A stretch of 64,000 nucleotides of DNA from Qipengyuania vulgaris (GTDB lineage Bacteria > Pseudomonadota > Alphaproteobacteria > Sphingomonadales > Sphingomonadaceae): positions 186,001 through 250,000 of the forward strand of contig NZ_WTYC01000001.1 in the NCBI RefSeq assembly GCF_009827325.1, given 5' to 3'. The position numbers were made by a program, and so were the translations under genes. Under the pieces are notes generated by a model. That model ran no database searches, was not told where the DNA came from, and saw nothing but the letters and a program-made list of their open reading frames with translations. Positions 60,671 through 64,000 of the stretch are shown here, piece by piece. Position 1 is the stretch's first letter, and every line of letters starts with the position of its first letter.

Positions 60671-61762
60671 TCAATATCGTCCCCAGACGAAGCGGCTCGA
60701 TAGCGCGTAGTTCCATACCGATCCGATCACGATCCCGACCAGCGCGGCAAGAAGCGAGTGGAGGCCGCGGGCATAAAGCAGGCTTGCCACAGCTACATTT
60801 GCCAGCGCACCGACCGAGCATGCCGCGACGAAACTGGCCCAGCCGCGCAGCATGTCGCGCGCGCTTTCCAGCCGCCGGTCGCGATAGGTCAGGAAGTTGT
60901 TGAGCCAGAAATTGAAGGTCATCGCCCCCAGTGTCGCCATGGCCTGGCTCCACGCGAACTGTGCCCCTGCGACTAACAGGCACAGGTAAAGGATGACGAG
61001 GTGTACCAGCACCCCCAGAGCCCCGACTGTCCCGAACAGGGCGAACCGGGTGGGAATGATACGCCCGAACGTCTTGTCGTAGAGACCGGCGAGGAAATCG
61101 AGCGCGATGGCGCGATCGAGCTTGCTTTCGCCCGCGCGGCGCGGCGCAAAATTCATCGGAAAGTCGCGCACCTCGAGCGGCCGGTCCGACGTCGCCAGCA
61201 GATCGAGGAGTATCTTGAACCCGATGCCCGAAAGCTTCGGCACGAGTGCCAGCGCAGTATCCGTCCTCAAGAGGAAATAGCCACTCATCGGATCCGATAG
61301 CTCCACGCCGGTCAGCTTCCTTGCCAACCTATTGGCGATGCCCGACAGCTTTTCCCGCTCGGGGCTTGCCCAGTCCTTCGTACTCGCGCCTTCCGCGAAA
61401 CGGCTTGCGACCGAGACATCGACTTCGCCGGACTTCACCGCCTCCAGCATCGGCGCGAGCAGCGCGGGATCATGCTGGTGGTCCGCATCCATGACGGCAA
61501 CGAAGGGCGCGGCGGTGGCGCAGAACCCTTCGATGGCGGCGCTTGAAAGACCGCGCCTGCCGATCCGCTGGATCACGCGGATTCGATTGTCGCTGCGCGC
61601 AAGACGGCGTGCCTCCTCGGCCGTCCCGTCTGCCGAATTGTCGTCGACGATGAGCACTTCCCAGCCGTGGGCGCCGAGTGCATTTTCGATCCGTTCAACC
61701 AACGGAGCAAGGTTGTCCCGCTCGTTCAGGGTGGGAAGGATGATCGCAAGGTCGAGCGCCAT
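60671..61762 (-). CDS. Glycosyltransferase family 2 fused to GtrA-like membrane domain
   Basis: 363 aa from MALDLAIILPTLNERDNLAP at 61762. The GT2 domain (about 1-225) is of dolichol-phosphate-mannose-synthase type: ILPTLNERDN, VLIVDDNSADGT and VAVMDADHQHDP (DxD-type). The C-terminal part (about 235-363) is the four-helix GtrA-like domain (RFALFGTVGALGVLVHL, NFWLNNFLTYRDRR). It should make polyprenyl-phosphate mannose or glucose and help flip it. Convergent with the GT39 gene. Upstream is leuB. Confidence 0.9.
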   Translation of the reverse strand: MALDLAIILPTLNERDNLAPLVERIENALGAHGWEVLIVDDNSADGTAEEARRLARSDNRIRVIQRIGRRGLSSAAIEGFCATAAPFVAVMDADHQHDPALLAPMLEAVKSGEVDVSVASRFAEGASTKDWASPEREKLSGIANRLARKLTGVELSDPMSGYFLLRTDTALALVPKLSGIGFKILLDLLATSDRPLEVRDFPMNFAPRRAGESKLDRAIALDFLAGLYDKTFGRIIPTRFALFGTVGALGVLVHLVILYLCLLVAGAQFAWSQAMATLGAMTFNFWLNNFLTYRDRRLESARDMLRGWASFVAACSVGALANVAVASLLYARGLHSLLAALVGIVIGSVWNYALSSRFVWGRY

Positions 61763-61793
61763 GTTCGCGGACTGGCGCGGATCACCCGGGAAT

Positions 61794-62861
61794 TCAAGAC
61801 ACTGCGGCAAGCGCCCCAAGGACAGCATCACCGATCTCACCGGTAGAAGCGGTTCCCCCCAGGTCCGCGCCGCGCACATCGCTGGCCACCACCTGCGCCA
61901 CGGCACGTTCGATCCGGCCCGCATCGCTCTCCCGCCCGAGCGAGTGGCGCAGCAGCATGGCCAGACTGAGGATCGCAGCGACGGGGTTGGCCTTTCCTTC
62001 CCCGGCAATATCAGGCGCACTGCCGTGAATTGGCTCATAAAGGCCGAACGTGCCGAATTCGGTCCGCCGTTCGCCGAGACTGGCACTGGCGAGCAGGCCG
62101 ATGGAGCCGACACATGCGCTCGCCTGGTCGGAAAGGATGTCGCCGAAAAGGTTTCCGGTCAGGATCACGTCGAACTGGCCGGGACTGCGCACCATCTGCA
62201 TGGCGGCATTGTCGACATACATGTGATCGAGCTGGACGTCGGGGTATTCGCGCGCGACCTCGATCACCGTCTCGCGCCAGATGCGGCTGGTTTCCAGCAC
62301 GTTCGCCTTGTCCACGCTGGTCAGGCGCTTCCGCCGCTTCTGCGCGGCCTGGAATCCGATATGGGCGATGCGCCGCACCTCGGTTTCGTTGTAAGACATG
62401 GCGTCCCACCCCTCGCGTCCGCCCTCGCCGGCACGCTCGCCCTTCTCGCCGAAATAGACATCGCCGTTCAGTTCGCGCACCACGAGCAGGTCGATCCCGC
62501 GTGCCACTTCGGGTTTGAGCGATGACATATCCTCGAGCCCGGGATAGCCCGCCGCAGGCCGCAAATTGGCGAACAGCCCCAGTTCGCTGCGCAGGCTCAG
62601 GATCGCCTGTTCAGGCCGGTGCTCGCGCGGCAATTCGTCGCACGCGGGATCGCCTACCGCACCGAACAGCGCCGCATCGGCGGCGCGGGCCATCTCCAGC
62701 GTCTCCTGCGGCAGCGGCATACCGTGCCGGCGGTAGGCAATGCCTCCGACATCGCCCTCGAACAGGGAAAGCTGCGGCAGGGAAAGCGCCTCGAGTACGC
62801 GCTTCGCCTCGGCGATAACTTCGGGGCCGATCCCGTCGCCGGGAAAAATCGCAATCTTCAT
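61794..62861 (-). CDS. leuB: 3-isopropylmalate dehydrogenase
   Basis: 355 aa. Signatures: [19 protein letters not shown] at the start, [17 protein letters not shown], and [15 protein letters not shown] (Mg/NAD site), then [20 protein letters not shown]. It oxidises and decarboxylates 3-isopropylmalate in leucine synthesis. Its start directly follows the recO stop, so the two may be co-transcribed (recO - leuB). Confidence 0.95.
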   Translation of the reverse strand: MKIAIFPGDGIGPEVIAEAKRVLEALSLPQLSLFEGDVGGIAYRRHGMPLPQETLEMARAADAALFGAVGDPACDELPREHRPEQAILSLRSELGLFANLRPAAGYPGLEDMSSLKPEVARGIDLLVVRELNGDVYFGEKGERAGEGGREGWDAMSYNETEVRRIAHIGFQAAQKRRKRLTSVDKANVLETSRIWRETVIEVAREYPDVQLDHMYVDNAAMQMVRSPGQFDVILTGNLFGDILSDQASACVGSIGLLASASLGERRTEFGTFGLYEPIHGSAPDIAGEGKANPVAAILSLAMLLRHSLGRESDAGRIERAVAQVVASDVRGADLGGTASTGEIGDAVLGALAAVS

Positions 62862-63458
62862 TCAGGCCATCCGTTCGAGCCGCTGCATCAGGAGAGACCT
62901 AGCGGCTAGAACGTCGGCGCGGGTGTCGGCAAGCAGATAGCGGGCGATCGGGGCCTCGCTGGCGCGCAGAATTTCCAGAGCTTGCTCAAGCCCCGCTATC
63001 TCCGGCTTTGCGCCGCCATATCCCATTTCGCGCAGCAACAGCACTTCGTAAGATGCGAGCGCCGGTGCCCAGCCCCGCGCCGACGGGGCATTGCAGATCG
63101 CGTCGAGCAGCGCGGAGACGGCCCGGTACAGGCTGGGATACGGATTGCGTTCCGGAAGGGCGCTTGCAGTGAGCGCACAGGTCCACGCAATGGCGGCAGC
63201 AGGCAGCGGCTCGGTCAGCCAGGGTCCGCGGCTCTGCGAAAGTTCCAGCCGGGCGAAGGGTAGTTGGCTGTCAGATTTGGCGCGTATCTCGGCTTCGACC
63301 AGATTGCCGGGAATGACGACCGGGCGCAGCTGCCGCCCGCGGCCGCCCGCGACATAGGCTGCCACCATCCCGCTTTCCTCGGTGAAAAGTCGCGCGATAA
63401 TCGCCGTCTCACCGTGAGGGCGGGCAGCTATCAATATGGCGGGTGCGCGTAAGTGCAT
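62862..63458 (-). CDS. recO: DNA repair protein RecO
   Basis: 198 aa, shorter than E. coli RecO (about 240 aa), but normal for some alphaproteobacteria. N-terminal OB-fold (APAILIARPHGETAIIARLF and SGMVAAYVAGGRGR), then a helical C-terminal domain with YEVLLLREMGYGG. The typical zinc cysteines are absent. Acts with RecF and RecR to load RecA onto gapped DNA. A likely operon with leuB, and follows a hypothetical gene on the same strand. Confidence 0.88.
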   Translation of the reverse strand: MHLRAPAILIAARPHGETAIIARLFTEESGMVAAYVAGGRGRQLRPVVIPGNLVEAEIRAKSDSQLPFARLELSQSRGPWLTEPLPAAAIAWTCALTASALPERNPYPSLYRAVSALLDAICNAPSARGWAPALASYEVLLLREMGYGGAKPEIAGLEQALEILRASEAPIARYLLADTRADVLAARSLLMQRLERMA

Positions 63459-63496
63459 GGCCTTGCCCTAGCGAAAGCCGGTGCGCGGCGGAACGG

Positions 63497-63733
63497 TCAG
63501 TTTGACTGCGCTTCCTTCGACGCCATTACCGCCATCGGCTCCGGGCGCCCCATCGACCAGTTCTGCTGCATCCGGACTTGCGGGTTGGGCGCGCACCAGA
63601 TCTCTCCGGTTGCGGTAATGGCCGTCACCCAGAGCAGGTTATGCTCTTGCCCGTAATCGATAACGGCAAGCGCATATCCGTCACCGCGTCCAAGGACATG
63701 GAGCGGAATGGGAGGGTTGAGCTGAGTAAGCAT
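63497..63733 (-). CDS. Hypothetical protein
   Basis: 78 aa, no signal peptide, beta-rich with DYGQEHNLLWVTAITATGEIW in the middle and a tail of WSMGRPEPM. The composition looks like that of a real protein, and its strand and spacing (39 bp before recO) suggest a shared transcript. Not recognised; similar short proteins accompany recO and ubiK in sphingomonads, by memory only. Confidence 0.65.
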   Translation of the reverse strand: MLTQLNPPIPLHVLGRGDGYALAVIDYGQEHNLLWVTAITATGEIWCAPNPQVRMQQNWSMGRPEPMAVMASKEAQSN

Positions 63734-63790
63734 GAGCGACGCCTTTCAAAGCTGCGACGCTCGAATGGGGAACGGGTTCCCCATTCATCA

Positions 63791-64000
63791 TCAGGCCTTC
63801 TGCTTGGCTTCCAGCGCAGCAACGCGAACGGCGAGATCCTCTGCCTGTTCGCGCGCCTTGGCCGCCATCGTCTTGACCGCGTCGAATTCTTCGCGGGTGA
63901 CGAAATCCATCCCGCCGAACGCCTCCTTCGCCCGTTCGCGCGCGGTTTCACGTGCTTCGCGGGTCATGCCGGCAAGCGTACCGGCCGCCGAATTGGCGAG
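63791..64000 (-). CDS. ubiK: Accessory factor UbiK family protein, C-terminal part
   Basis: The last 69 residues of a gene that starts beyond the window. GGMDFVTREEFDAVKTMAAK, then AREQAEDLAVRVAALEA is the BMFP coiled-coil pattern of UbiK (YqiC), which helps ubiquinone synthesis under aerobic conditions. The 5' part visible here (TLAGMTREARETARERAKEA) is an amphipathic helix. Family assignment is fairly sure. Confidence 0.8.
   Translation of the reverse strand, partial: LANSAAGTLAGMTREARETARERAKEAFGGMDFVTREEFDAVKTMAAKAREQAEDLAVRVAALEAKQKA

Noticed and set aside
1..64000. CRISPR array
   Set aside because: No regularly spaced repeat-spacer pattern was seen; the repeats found are single pairs or inverted repeats.

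Overview
The window looks like a chromosomal segment of a high-GC alphaproteobacterium, most likely a sphingomonad of the Erythrobacteraceae type. This is inferred from gene families and order: zapA - 6S RNA - 5-formyl-THF cyclo-ligase, a transketolase - GAPDH - PGK cluster, ArgJ followed by an inositol-monophosphatase homologue, a DUF2842-type protein, and a branched-chain 2-oxoacid dehydrogenase operon. No rRNA or other direct taxonomic marker is present. Most of the window is compact core chromosome with short gaps and many 4-bp start/stop overlaps.

Layout. 1-6.9 kb: end of an SLC13-type permease, tRNA-Leu, an efp - hypothetical - suhB operon, two cell-wall enzymes (M23 peptidase, L,D-transpeptidase), thiE and class I aldolase. 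7-12.1 kb: a flavodoxin-like protein and the pgk, gap, tkt cluster, with a REP-like inverted repeat pair between pgk and gap. 12.3-16.2 kb: zapA, a 6S RNA gene with its own promoter, folate cyclo-ligase, a sugar-type MFS transporter, an Fpg/Nei glycosylase and tRNA-Asp. 16.4-21.3 kb: the 2-oxoacid dehydrogenase operon (E1alpha-E1beta-E2) and thyA.

21.48-29.34 kb is a 7.9-kb integrative island in the 3' end of tRNA-Pro(CGG). It is bounded by a 23-bp direct repeat of the tRNA end, with a tyrosine integrase just inside the right end. It carries a translationally coupled pair of unrecognised genes (soluble 323 aa plus four-helix membrane protein 194 aa), a serine recombinase, a CoiA-like zinc-motif protein, a MucR/Ros regulator, small unknown genes and two gene-free stretches rich in inverted repeats.

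29.4-38.9 kb returns to core genes: LMW phosphatase, fructosamine-kinase-like protein, recG, sdhE, mfd, an EAL-domain protein and NAD kinase. 39.04-46.19 kb is a second, 7.15-kb island in tRNA-Asn(GTT), bounded by a 20-bp repeat. It has a P4-type integrase, an AlpA-like regulator, a P4/D5-type primase-helicase, a cassette of small unknown genes and a protein with a nucleoside deoxyribosyltransferase/TIR-like N-terminal domain that could be a defence effector. Both islands have paired 8-bp direct repeats, 12 bp apart and in the same orientation, inside each end. These are candidate integrase arm sites.

46.2-64 kb is core again: a TauE/SafE permease, secA, argJ, polyphosphate kinase and exopolyphosphatase, apaG, a DsbA-like isomerase - SDR - metZ operon, a convergent GT39 / GT2-GtrA pair for polyprenol-linked sugar transfer, leuB, recO and a partial ubiK. 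Neither island encodes phage structural proteins and no CRISPR array was seen. The most promising uncharacterised material is in the two islands.
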